From positions 1 to 39,960 of the forward strand of contig VHBQ01000026.1 of assembly GCA_016871855.1 (NCBI GenBank): DNA of 39,960 nucleotides, given 5' to 3'. The notes under the pieces are model-generated. The model made no database searches. It had not been told where the DNA came from and worked only from the letters and a program-made list of their open reading frames with translations. Positions 24,885-32,985 of the stretch are shown piece after piece; position 1 is the first letter of the stretch, and the number at the start of each line of letters is the position of its first letter. A program made the translations under genes and the position numbers. Source of the DNA: Gemmatimonadota bacterium (GTDB lineage: Bacteria > Gemmatimonadota > Gemmatimonadetes > Gemmatimonadales > Gemmatimonadaceae).

Positions 24885-25142
24885 ATGGCCCCTGCCCTGC
24901 CCGCGTTGTTCTGGCTCGCGATTGTCCTGGTCGTGGCAAGCCAGGTCATGATCCTCCGCTCCACCGTGCGCGCCATGCGCGCGGCGGAGTCGGCGCAGGC
25001 CCGTCGGGGCATCGAGTGGGCGTATGCCATCGTCCCGGCCGTGGCGCTGGTCGTCGCGCTCGCCGCGACGTGGCAGGAGTCAACCGCCCACCGGACGCGC
25101 CTCGACCTTGAGGCGCGCGCCAACCAGACGGTGGCGCCGTGA
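24885..25142 (+). CDS. small two-helix membrane protein preceding ctaB
   Basis: 85 residues from the ATG at 24885. Two hydrophobic helices are visible, at about 3-25 (LFWLAIVLVVASQVMILRS) and 44-64 (IEWAYAIVPAVALVVALAATW), with a charged loop between and a short polar tail. The stop TGA overlaps the ctaB GTG (GTGA), so translation is probably coupled. The second helix resembles helix 2 of cytochrome oxidase subunit II (E..W.I.PA pattern), but no copper-A domain follows. No Shine-Dalgarno was found; an in-frame ATG at 24810 would add 25 residues. Function is not known; a role in haem-copper oxidase assembly is suggested only by position. Confidence 0.6.
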   Translation: MAPALPALFWLAIVLVVASQVMILRSTVRAMRAAESAQARRGIEWAYAIVPAVALVVALAATWQESTAHRTRLDLEARANQTVAP

Positions 25143-26035
25143 CCGCTCCGACCGCCGCAGTGCGCGAGTCGTCGCTCGCGCGCGACCTGATCGCGCTGAC
25201 CAAGCCGCGCATCATCTCGCTGCTGCTTCTCACGACGCTCGCCCCGATGTACGTCGCCGGGACGCCGAGTTGGTCGGTGATCCTCTGGACGGGGATCGGC
25301 GGCTACCTGATGGCCGGCGGGGCGAACGCGGTCAACATGTACCTGGACCGGGACATTGACCACGTGATGGCGCGCACCAAGCTGCGTCCTATCCCGAGCG
25401 GCCGGCTCGCCGCGCGTACGGTCCTCGCGTTCGGCATCGCCATCGCGACGGCCGCCACGTGGATACTCGGGCACTTCGTCAACGTGTTGACAGCAGCGCT
25501 CGCACTCGGCGGCTTCTACTTCTACGTCTTCGTCTACACGCGCTGGCTCAAGCGCACCACGCCGCAGAACATCGTGCTGGGCGGCGCCGCGGGTGCGTTT
25601 CCTCCGCTCGTCGGATGGGCGGCCGTCACCGGGCGCGTGGATTTGGCGTCCCTCTATCTGTTCCTCATCATCTTCTACTGGACGCCACCGCACTTCTGGG
25701 CCCTCGCCCTGCTCAAGCAGCGGGACTACGGCGAGGCGGGCGTGCCGATGGCGCCGAACATCTGGGGCGAGCGCGAGACGATCGACCAGATGCTGTGGTA
25801 CACGGTCCTGCTGATCGGCCTGACCGTCCTCCCGGTCACTTTCGGCGTCTTCGGCCTCACCTATCTGATCTCAGCGCTGGTGCTCGGCGGCATCCTGCTG
25901 CGCGGCGTCTGGCGCATTCGCGCGCTCGACGCGCAGGGCGAGAGCTGGATCCCCGTGGCGTGGCGCGTCTACAAGTACTCGCTGCTCTACCTCGCCCTGC
26001 TCTTCGTGGCGATGGCGGTGGATCGGCATGTGTGA
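25139..26035 (+). CDS. ctaB: protohaem IX farnesyltransferase (haem O synthase)
   Basis: A 298-residue UbiA-family prenyltransferase that joins farnesyl diphosphate to haem B, giving haem O for haem-copper oxidases. The first aspartate-rich motif is NMYLDRDIDHVMARTKLRP at residues 66-84. The second conserved loop is YTRWLKRTTPQNIVLGGAAGAFPPLVGW, followed by FYWTPPHFWALALLKQRDYGEAGVPM, diagnostic for CtaB/CyoE. Seven to nine membrane helices are evident. GTG start at 25139 overlapping the stop of the preceding small membrane-protein gene. No oxidase subunit or ctaA is in the window. Six bases past the stop a heptamer array begins. Confidence 0.95.
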   Translation: MTAPTAAVRESSLARDLIALTKPRIISLLLLTTLAPMYVAGTPSWSVILWTGIGGYLMAGGANAVNMYLDRDIDHVMARTKLRPIPSGRLAARTVLAFGIAIATAATWILGHFVNVLTAALALGGFYFYVFVYTRWLKRTTPQNIVLGGAAGAFPPLVGWAAVTGRVDLASLYLFLIIFYWTPPHFWALALLKQRDYGEAGVPMAPNIWGERETIDQMLWYTVLLIGLTVLPVTFGVFGLTYLISALVLGGILLRGVWRIRALDAQGESWIPVAWRVYKYSLLYLALLFVAMAVDRHV

Positions 26036-26041
26036 GGTACA

Positions 26042-26104
26042 GACGGTGGACGGTGGACGGTGGACGGTGGAGCACGTCGACCGTCCACCGTCAACCGTCG
26101 ACCG

Positions 26105-26106
<2 letters not shown>
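26042..26106. repeat. facing heptamer arrays forming a hairpin between ctaB and a permease gene
   Basis: Left arm 26042-26070: four GACGGTG heptamers on the plus strand. Right arm 26081-26106: GACGGTC, GACGGTT, GACGGTG, GACGG on the minus strand. Bases 26042-26067 pair with 26081-26106 with two mismatches (loop 26068-26080). The stop codon of the permease gene (TGACGGTCGACGG) is the start of the right arm. Lying between converging genes, it could act as a bidirectional terminator. Confidence 0.92.
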
Positions 26107-27427
<1,321 letters not shown>

Positions 27428-27455
27428 TGGCGCGTAAAGGTGCGCGCGAACGTGA

Positions 27456-27610
27456 AAACTGCAACTTCGACCGCGAAGGGGCGAAGGGCGCGAAGGGGCG
27501 CGAAGAAGGCCCTGGGGGGTAACGACAGCGCGCCACGCAGTGCTGTGCGTGGCGCGCTGTCGTTACCCAAGGGATCTCTTCGTGGCGCTTCGCGCCCTTT
27601 CCCCTTCGTG
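27456..27610. repeat. large imperfect palindrome with 23-bp core hairpin
   Basis: The core is perfect: 27517-27539 pairs with 27546-27568 (23 bp, 6-base loop GTGCTG). Outside it CCCT/AGGG (27510-27513 / 27570-27573) continues the pairing. Then purine-rich arms follow: CGAAGGGGCGAAGGGCG-type repeats at about 27468-27507 on the plus strand, and the same type on the minus strand at about 27576-27610. It fills most of the gap between the M24 gene stop (27635) and the permease start (27427). Confidence 0.9.
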
Positions 27611-27634
27611 GTGTCCGTTGCCGTGAACGCAAGC

Positions 27635-28813
27635 TTACACGATCACCAGATCCACCTGCGGTTCGGCGGGCGTCACCACCAGCTCCTTGCCGCGCACGTA
27701 CGCGTTCACCTCGCTGCGCATCCCGATCTCGCCGGCGATGTAGATGCCCGGCTCGATGGAGAAGCCGCTGCCGCTGAGGAGCACGCGCTCCTCGCGCGTC
27801 TCGAGGTTGTCGAGGTGCGCGCCCGAGCCGTGCAGGCCGCTGGCGTCGATGCTGTGCCCGGTGCGGTGCGTGAAGTACTTGCCGTATCCGCGCTCGACGA
27901 TGACCGCGCGGGCCGCGTCGTCGGCCGCGCCGCCGCGGACGGCGGCACCCGCGGCGAGCTGAGTCCGAAGCAGCGCGATGGCCGCGTCGCGCGCGTCGCG
28001 CACGGCGTTCCAGACCTCGACCGCCTTGGCGCTGGGCTCCCCGATGCTCGCCATGTACGTCTGGTCGGCCCACATCCCGTCAGCGGGCTTCGCCCACAAG
28101 TCGATGAGCACGATGTCGCCGACCTTGAGATGACGGGGATTGTCCGGCGACGGATCGTAGTGCGGATTGGCCGCGTTCTCGGTGGCGGAGACGTTGGGCC
28201 CGTGGTCCGTCCAGAGGCCCAGCCGGTTGAACTCGCCGCGAATCCACTCGGTAAGGTCGTACTCGGTCGTCGGCTTGCCCGCACGCGCCGCCTCGCCCGC
28301 GCGCGCGAAGGCGCGATAGGCGATGTCCTTCAGCTGCTCGGCGGCCGTATGATGCGACCGACGCTGATCGTCGTTCCACACCGCGAGGCAACGCGTCACG
28401 AGGTCGCCCGAGCACGTCACGGTCGCCCCGGCGGCCCGCACCATCTCGATCACGCCGGCGGGGATGAGATCCACGTAGGGAACCGCGTTGCCCGGCGAGT
28501 ACTCCATGACGATGCGCTTGTCCTTCACGCAGCGTGCCACTTCGGCCTCAAGGATAGGCCAGGCGCTGTACTGGCGGTTCTCCCACGCCGCCGGCCAGTC
28601 GCGCCACGGGTTCTGCTCGATCACGTGCGTGATGGCGACTGGCGTGCCCTCGGCGGGGAGCCAGACGAACCACCGGCGCGAGACAAAGCCCTTGATCCCG
28701 ACCAGCCCGCTGGCGATGGCGTTGATGCCGCGGAAGTCGTAGAGGAGCCAGCCGTCCACGCCCGCGTCACGCAGGGCGGACTGGATGGGAGCGACGGTCG
28801 TTGGATTCAGCAT
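27635..28813 (-). CDS. M24-family metallopeptidase (Xaa-Pro dipeptidase/aminopeptidase-like)
   Basis: A 392-residue 'pita-bread' metallopeptidase. The N-terminal creatinase-like domain is about 1-150 (GWLLYDFRGINAIASGLVG). The catalytic domain has the five dinuclear-metal ligands: Asp238 (VLIDLWA), Asp250 (MWADQTYM), His320 (THRTGHSI), Glu354 (FSIEPGIYI) and Glu368 (MRSEVNAYV). Removal of proline-linked N-terminal residues, or hydrolysis of Xaa-Pro dipeptides, is the expected activity; the exact class is not certain. Probably cytoplasmic. The ATG at 28811-28813 has AAGGA seven bases upstream. It starts four bases after the stop of the V4R-like gene, so both are likely one transcript. Confidence 0.9.
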   Translation of the reverse strand: MLNPTTVAPIQSALRDAGVDGWLLYDFRGINAIASGLVGIKGFVSRRWFVWLPAEGTPVAITHVIEQNPWRDWPAAWENRQYSAWPILEAEVARCVKDKRIVMEYSPGNAVPYVDLIPAGVIEMVRAAGATVTCSGDLVTRCLAVWNDDQRRSHHTAAEQLKDIAYRAFARAGEAARAGKPTTEYDLTEWIRGEFNRLGLWTDHGPNVSATENAANPHYDPSPDNPRHLKVGDIVLIDLWAKPADGMWADQTYMASIGEPSAKAVEVWNAVRDARDAAIALLRTQLAAGAAVRGGAADDAARAVIVERGYGKYFTHRTGHSIDASGLHGSGAHLDNLETREERVLLSGSGFSIEPGIYIAGEIGMRSEVNAYVRGKELVVTPAEPQVDLVIV

Positions 28814-28817
28814 GTTG

Positions 28818-29534
28818 TCATCCTTTGCCGCGGTGAGGCCGCCATTCGGCGCGCCATTCGCAGGTGCCTTCGCCACGCGACGCGCAGCGGACGTGTTCGA
28901 CGGCGCCCACGCCGCCGACCATGAGGTGGAGGAGTTCGCGGAGCGCCGACTCGTAGTACGCACAACCCGCCAATTTGGGCGCGGCGTCCCGAGTGACGCT
29001 CTCCGTCACGTCGAGCATGATGCTGCCGCCCGTGCGGCGCGCTGAGCCGTGCAGGTAGCGGCGCGCCACACGGCGCAGGTGGCGCAGGGCGAGCGGGCGC
29101 GTGAGCAGGGTGGGAAGCGCGCGCATCATCCGGCGCGTCAGCGGCGAGATCGTGCCGTACACCTGTCGGGCGAAGTAGCGCCCCGATTCGCGGAAGACCG
29201 CTTCCGCATCCGAGCGTCGGCCAATGAGTCGCGCGATGCCCGCCGCCTCGGCCAGGTCGGTGCGCTGCTTGCGCCGCACGGCTTCGGTGAAGCGCTTGAT
29301 CTGCGCGAACACCGTGTCAGAGAGCCCGAGTCGCTTGTTTCGGAGTTCGTGGACGAACTCCGCCTCGAAGTCGTTGTCGGGCAAGTCCACGGTGCGGACC
29401 GCCTCGAGCAGGCTGAGCGGAATGAGGGGATCGACGAGGTCGGGCATCAGGATCGCAAGGTAACGCGCCAGCGGTTGGCGGAACAAGCGACGCCGACGAC
29501 GCGTTCGAGCGCTTGCGTGGCGCGTCGCCGCCAT
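28818..29534 (-). CDS. V4R/DUF2378-like protein
   Basis: A 238-residue protein. It starts Arg-rich (TRRRRRLFRQ) and has a helical middle section (about 30-165: FEAEFVHELRNKRLGLSDTVFAQIKRF, LAEAAGIARLIGRRSDAEAVF). A C-terminal alpha/beta section (about 172-232) follows, with cysteines at 191, 217 and 225. The ending MVGGVGAVEHVRCASRGEGTCEWRAEW resembles the end of V4R and of the myxobacterial DUF2378 (TIGR02265) families, which bind small ligands or are of unknown role. I cannot assign a function; the match is by eye and limited to the last 60 residues. ATG at 29532-29534; the upstream open frame has no support. It is divergent from the DUF92 gene with only 43 bases between starts, and leads into the M24 gene. 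Confidence 0.6.
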   Translation of the reverse strand: MAATRHASARTRRRRRLFRQPLARYLAILMPDLVDPLIPLSLLEAVRTVDLPDNDFEAEFVHELRNKRLGLSDTVFAQIKRFTEAVRRKQRTDLAEAAGIARLIGRRSDAEAVFRESGRYFARQVYGTISPLTRRMMRALPTLLTRPLALRHLRRVARRYLHGSARRTGGSIMLDVTESVTRDAAPKLAGCAYYESALRELLHLMVGGVGAVEHVRCASRGEGTCEWRAEWRPHRGKG

Positions 29535-29577
29535 CGAATATCCTCGCACGCTCCGTGGCCGCCGCCCATTCCGCCCC

Positions 29578-30378
29578 GTGTTCATCGACATCATCCCACG
29601 CATGCTCATCGGCGGCGCCCTGGCGGGCGCGGTGGCCCTCCAGGCGTCGCGCCGTGGCCACGTGACGCTCGCCGGCGCGTACGCGGCGTTCGCCGTGGGC
29701 ACCGCGGCCGCGATCGGCGGCGCGGGGTGGGCGCTCTCACTCGTGGTCTTCTTCTACAGTTCGGTGGCACTCAGCGACTGGCAGCGCGACGAGAAGCGGC
29801 TGCGGTCGCGGCTTGTGCTTCCTGAGGTGAGGGCCCGCGATGCGTGGCAGGTGCTGGCCAACGGTGGCTGGTTTGCGGCAGCCGCGCTCATCTGGGTCTT
29901 CACCGACTCGTGGCACGTCGGGCTGTTCGGGTTCGGCGCGCTCGCCACGGCGATGGCGGACACGTGGGCCACCGAGGTCGGCATGGCGCTGAAGGCGGCG
30001 CCGCGCTCGCTGGCCACGCTTCGTTCCACCACGCCGGGCACGTCGGGCGCGGTGAGCGCGCACGGCGTGGCGGCGGCGGTGGGGGGGGCGTTCGTAATGG
30101 CGGTGTGCGCCGTCGCATCGCTGACGGTGCCGTTCGACCTTCCGCGCCTCGAGGCGGTGTTCCTCGGGGGCGTCGCGGGCGCCCTTGTCGATTCCGTGCT
30201 CGGGGCCACGGTGCAATCGCGGCGGTGGTGCGACGTGTGCGGCGACTGGACGGAACGACGCGTGCATCCGTGCGGCTACCGCAGCCACCACCGATCGGGA
30301 GTGCGCTGGATGACGAACGACACCGTGAACGCCGTGTCCACGGGCGTTGGCGGCGTCGTCGCCGCGGGATTGTGGTGA
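29578..30378 (+). CDS. DUF92 / TMEM19-family integral membrane protein
   Basis: A 266-residue membrane protein with the DUF92 blocks: QVLANGGWFAAAAL, GFGALATAMADTWATEVGM, TLRSTTPGTSGAVSAHGVAAAVGG and the C-terminal VNAVSTGVGGVVAAGL. About six or seven membrane helices are visible. Plant VTE6, a phytyl-phosphate kinase, belongs to this family, so a prenyl-phosphate-related reaction is possible; the bacterial function is not established. A small cysteine/histidine-rich stretch (RRWCDVCGDWTERRVHPCGYRSHH split around residues 217-240) precedes the last helix. GTG at 29578 is the farthest plausible start; an ATG at 29602 is the alternative. The stop precedes the flavin reductase ATG by two bases. 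Confidence 0.8.
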   Translation: MFIDIIPRMLIGGALAGAVALQASRRGHVTLAGAYAAFAVGTAAAIGGAGWALSLVVFFYSSVALSDWQRDEKRLRSRLVLPEVRARDAWQVLANGGWFAAAALIWVFTDSWHVGLFGFGALATAMADTWATEVGMALKAAPRSLATLRSTTPGTSGAVSAHGVAAAVGGAFVMAVCAVASLTVPFDLPRLEAVFLGGVAGALVDSVLGATVQSRRWCDVCGDWTERRVHPCGYRSHHRSGVRWMTNDTVNAVSTGVGGVVAAGLW

Positions 30379-30380
30379 AT

Positions 30381-30869
30381 ATGAAACCGGCCACCGTGGA
30401 GGCGTTTCGCGAGGCGATGGCTCGGTTCGCCACGGGCGTGACCGTTGTCACGGCCCGCGGGGCGGACGGGGCAGACCACGGCATGACGGTGAGCGCGTTC
30501 GCGTCGCTGTCACTCGACCCGCCGCTCGCGCTGGTCTGCGTCGAGCAGTCCGCGACGCTTTTGCCGCACCTCCGCGACGCCGAGTGGTTCGGTGTCAGCA
30601 TCCTCGCCGCCGGACAGGAGGACGTCTCCAGGCGTTTCGCGACCAAGGACGTCGCGCGGTTCGACGGCATCGCCACGCGGCGCGCGTCGGAGGGACCCGC
30701 ACTCATCGAAGGGGCCGTCTCGCACCTCGTCTGCCGTCGTGTCGCCGAGTACCCCGGCGGTGACCACCTGATCATCGTCGGCGAGGTCCGGGTGGCCCAC
30801 GTGTCCGGTGACGAACCGCTCGTGCATGCCCAGCGCCTCTACGGCCGCTTCGACCCGGCCACGCGCTAG
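30381..30869 (+). CDS. flavin reductase family protein (FMN-binding split barrel)
   Basis: 162 residues with the flavin-reductase-like split-barrel signature: EAMARFATGVTVVTARG, GMTVSAFASLSLDPPLALVCV, HLRDAEWFGVSILAAGQEDVSRRFA and GDHLIIVGEVRVAHV. Members use NAD(P)H to reduce FMN or FAD, usually for a partner monooxygenase, or act as flavin-binding proteins. No monooxygenase is present nearby. ATG at 30381, two bases after the DUF92 stop; a GTG at 30375 is an alternative. Probably co-transcribed with DUF92. Confidence 0.87.
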   Translation: MKPATVEAFREAMARFATGVTVVTARGADGADHGMTVSAFASLSLDPPLALVCVEQSATLLPHLRDAEWFGVSILAAGQEDVSRRFATKDVARFDGIATRRASEGPALIEGAVSHLVCRRVAEYPGGDHLIIVGEVRVAHVSGDEPLVHAQRLYGRFDPATR

Positions 30870-30956
30870 CGGCACGGGCGGGGTGGACCATCGTCGGGGG
30901 GCGGTCTAGTTTCGCAGCAGCGCCCAATCCGTCCCGTTCCCTCAGCCGGCACTCCC

Positions 30957-31661
30957 ATGCGCGACTCCGTTCGTCATCTCCTCTCCGAGTTCATCGGCAC
31001 CTTCGCGCTCGCGTTCGTGGGGAGCGCGGCGGTGATGCAAGCCACCGAACGCGGCGGCAATCCCGTGGCCGTGGCGCTGGCCACCGGCCTCGTGCTCGCG
31101 GTCTTCGTCTCGGCGTTCATGCACATCGGCGCGCATTTCAACCCGGCGGTGACCATCGGCATGCTCGTCGTGCGCCGCATCGAGCCGGTGATGGCGGGAC
31201 TGTACATCGTTGCCCAGCTCGCCGGCGCCACGGCGGCGGCGTACGCGTTGAAGTTCTCGGTGCCCGCGGCCCTGTTCGCGGCCACGCGCGGCGGCGGTCA
31301 GCAGGTGTCGCTCGACGTCACCTCCGGGCAGGCGTTCTTCCTCGAGGCCGTCGGCACGATGCTGCTCGTCTGGGCGGTTTTCGGCACCGCAGTGGACCAT
31401 CGCGCGCCGCGGCTGGGCGGGCTGGCGATCGGCGGCGTGATGTCCGCCGTGATGCTGGCGATCGGCGGTTTCACCGGCGCCTCCCTGAATCCCGCCCGGT
31501 CGTTCGGCCCCGCGTTCGCGAGCGGCATCTTCGAAGCGCAGGGCATCTACTGGCTGGCGCCGATCACCGGAGCGATCGTCGCCGCGCTGCTCTACGAGAA
31601 GATCCTGCGGACCGACGACCCGGAGCCGGCCGACCACGGCGCCATCGGCGCGCAACCATAA
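30957..31661 (+). CDS. MIP-family channel (aquaporin-like)
   Basis: A 234-residue six-helix channel with both half-helix motifs: HFNPAVTIG (Asn62-Pro63-Ala64) and GASLNPARSFGPAF (Asn178-Pro179-Ala180, Arg181). Arg181 is the selectivity-filter arginine. By alignment with AqpZ by eye, the helix-5 filter residue (His in water channels) is Met166 here, so the pore may not be a strict water channel; small neutral solutes or gases are possible. A loop of about 20 residues (ATRGGGQQVSLDVTSG) lies between helices 3 and 4. It is the first of a pair with the DUF1707 gene (two-base gap); the 87 bases before it contain no clear promoter. Confidence 0.9.
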   Translation: MRDSVRHLLSEFIGTFALAFVGSAAVMQATERGGNPVAVALATGLVLAVFVSAFMHIGAHFNPAVTIGMLVVRRIEPVMAGLYIVAQLAGATAAAYALKFSVPAALFAATRGGGQQVSLDVTSGQAFFLEAVGTMLLVWAVFGTAVDHRAPRLGGLAIGGVMSAVMLAIGGFTGASLNPARSFGPAFASGIFEAQGIYWLAPITGAIVAALLYEKILRTDDPEPADHGAIGAQP

Positions 31662-31663
31662 GC

Positions 31664-32293
31664 ATGGCCACGAAGGATCCCGTGAACCTCGAACTGGAGC
31701 GCGAGCGGACGGTGCAGGTACTCTGCGCGCACTATGCGCAGGACCACCTCACCACGCAGGAGCTGGAAGCGCGCTTCGAGGAGGTGTATCGCGCGCCGTC
31801 CCGCGAGGCGCTGCAGGGACTGCTCACCGGACTGCCGGCCCTGCCGGCGACGGCCACACCGGCGGCATTCCCGATGTATGCCGTCGCCCCCGCGGGCAGC
31901 GCGCCGCGCGAAAAGCGTCTGCTGGCCCTGATGGCCGAGGTGAACCGCGAGGGGGCGTGGGTCGTGCCCACGCAGATCGTGGTACGGGCGATCATGGGTT
32001 CGGTGCGGCTCGACCTGCGCGAGGTGCAACTCCCAGAAGGGGGCGTGGACATCGACGCCACCGCTGTCATGGGCGAGGTGCGGATCATCCTCCCGCCGGG
32101 TGTGCGGGCCGACGTGGACGGCCTCGCGATCATGGGAGAGTTCACGGACAAGACCCGCGGGGTCCCTGCCGACGGCTCCCCGCCGATGGTCCGTGTGCAG
32201 GGGACGGCCGTCATGGGAGGCGTGCGCGTCGAGATGCGCCTGCCGCGCGAAGGCGCGCTCGAGGCGTGGAAGCGGCGACTGCTGGGTCGGTAG
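31664..32293 (+). CDS. DUF1707 / LiaF C-terminal-like domain protein
   Basis: 209 residues. An N-terminal DUF1707 (SHOCT-like) helical domain spans about 8-55 (ERERTVQVLCAHYAQDHLTTQELEARFEEVY), then a Pro/Ala linker, then a beta-helical 'cell wall-active antibiotic response' domain as in LiaF from about 95. That domain shows repeated MG blocks: RAIMGSVRLDLRE, TAVMGEVRIILPPGV, LAIMGEFTDKTRG and TAVMGGVRVEMRL. LiaF-type domains sense or signal envelope stress. Unlike LiaF, this protein has no membrane helices. The ATG lies two bases after the aquaporin stop; it converges on the pyrophosphatase gene with a 22-base gap. Confidence 0.85.
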   Translation: MATKDPVNLELERERTVQVLCAHYAQDHLTTQELEARFEEVYRAPSREALQGLLTGLPALPATATPAAFPMYAVAPAGSAPREKRLLALMAEVNREGAWVVPTQIVVRAIMGSVRLDLREVQLPEGGVDIDATAVMGEVRIILPPGVRADVDGLAIMGEFTDKTRGVPADGSPPMVRVQGTAVMGGVRVEMRLPREGALEAWKRRLLGR

Positions 32294-32315
32294 GCGGTCG
32301 AGCGCCCGGGGCGGG

Positions 32316-32849
32316 CTACGCCGGGAACTTCTCCTGGTAGCGCGTCATCGACTCGTTGATCGTCTTGAGCGCGTCCTCGCTCTTGCCCCAACTGACGATC
32401 TCGCAGCGCTTCCCTTCGAGATCCTTATAGATGTGGAAGAAGTGCTCGATCTCGAGGAGGTAGTGCTGCGGCATGTCAGCGATGTCGAAGTGCTCCTCGT
32501 GGTGCGGTGAGTTCACCGGGACGGCGAGGATCTTGTCGTCCGGTTCCCCGCGATCACGCAGTCGCAGCACGCCGATGGGGCGCACCTCGATGAGGCAGCC
32601 GACGAACGTGGGTTCATTGATGCGGACCAGCACGTCCAGGGGATCGCCGTCCTCGTGCAGCGTGCGCGGGATCAGCCCGTAGTCACCCGGGTAGTGCACG
32701 GCGCTGTAGAGCACGCGATCCAGCTTGAAGAGCCCCGACTCCTTGTCGAGTTCGTACTTGTTGCGGCTGCCGCGAGGGATCTCGATGACCGCCGTGACGC
32801 TCTCCGGCGGGTGCGAGCCGGTGGGGAGGTCGTGCCAGGGATGAAGCAT
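32316..32849 (-). CDS. ppa: inorganic pyrophosphatase (family I)
   Basis: A 177-residue family I pyrophosphatase, hydrolysing PPi to phosphate in the cytoplasm. The active-site signature DGDPLDVLV follows DYGLIPRTLHE. Other family blocks are EIPRGSRNKYELDKESG at the front and YKDLEGKRCEIVSWGKSEDALKTINES near the end. The length is usual for bacterial Ppa. The ATG at 32847-32849 (MLHPWHDLPTG) is chosen because the frame upstream of it runs through intergenic repeat sequence and has no family similarity. A palindromic GATTGAGGA-type array lies immediately upstream. Confidence 0.94.
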   Translation of the reverse strand: MLHPWHDLPTGSHPPESVTAVIEIPRGSRNKYELDKESGLFKLDRVLYSAVHYPGDYGLIPRTLHEDGDPLDVLVRINEPTFVGCLIEVRPIGVLRLRDRGEPDDKILAVPVNSPHHEEHFDIADMPQHYLLEIEHFFHIYKDLEGKRCEIVSWGKSEDALKTINESMTRYQEKFPA

Positions 32850-32867
32850 GAGAACTACCGATTGAGG

Positions 32868-32985
32868 ATTTGGATCGCGGACTCCGATCGAAGATAACGA
32901 TCGAGGACCGCGATTGGCGATCATCGCCGGTCGCGGTCCTCAGTCGTGATCCTGAATCGTGATCCTCGGTCCCAATCCTCGATCA
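32868..32985. repeat. facing GATTGAGGA-type arrays with central hairpin
   Basis: Between ppa and ggt. The core stem pairs 32903-32920 with 32924-32941 (18 positions including two G-T pairs, 3-base loop TCA). Outside it both arms carry degenerate repeats: GATTGAGGATTTGGATCG and similar on the plus strand at the left, GATCGAGGATTGGGACC and similar on the minus strand at the right. The ggt stop codon (TGATCGAGGATTGG) is the first unit of the right arm. Confidence 0.88.
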
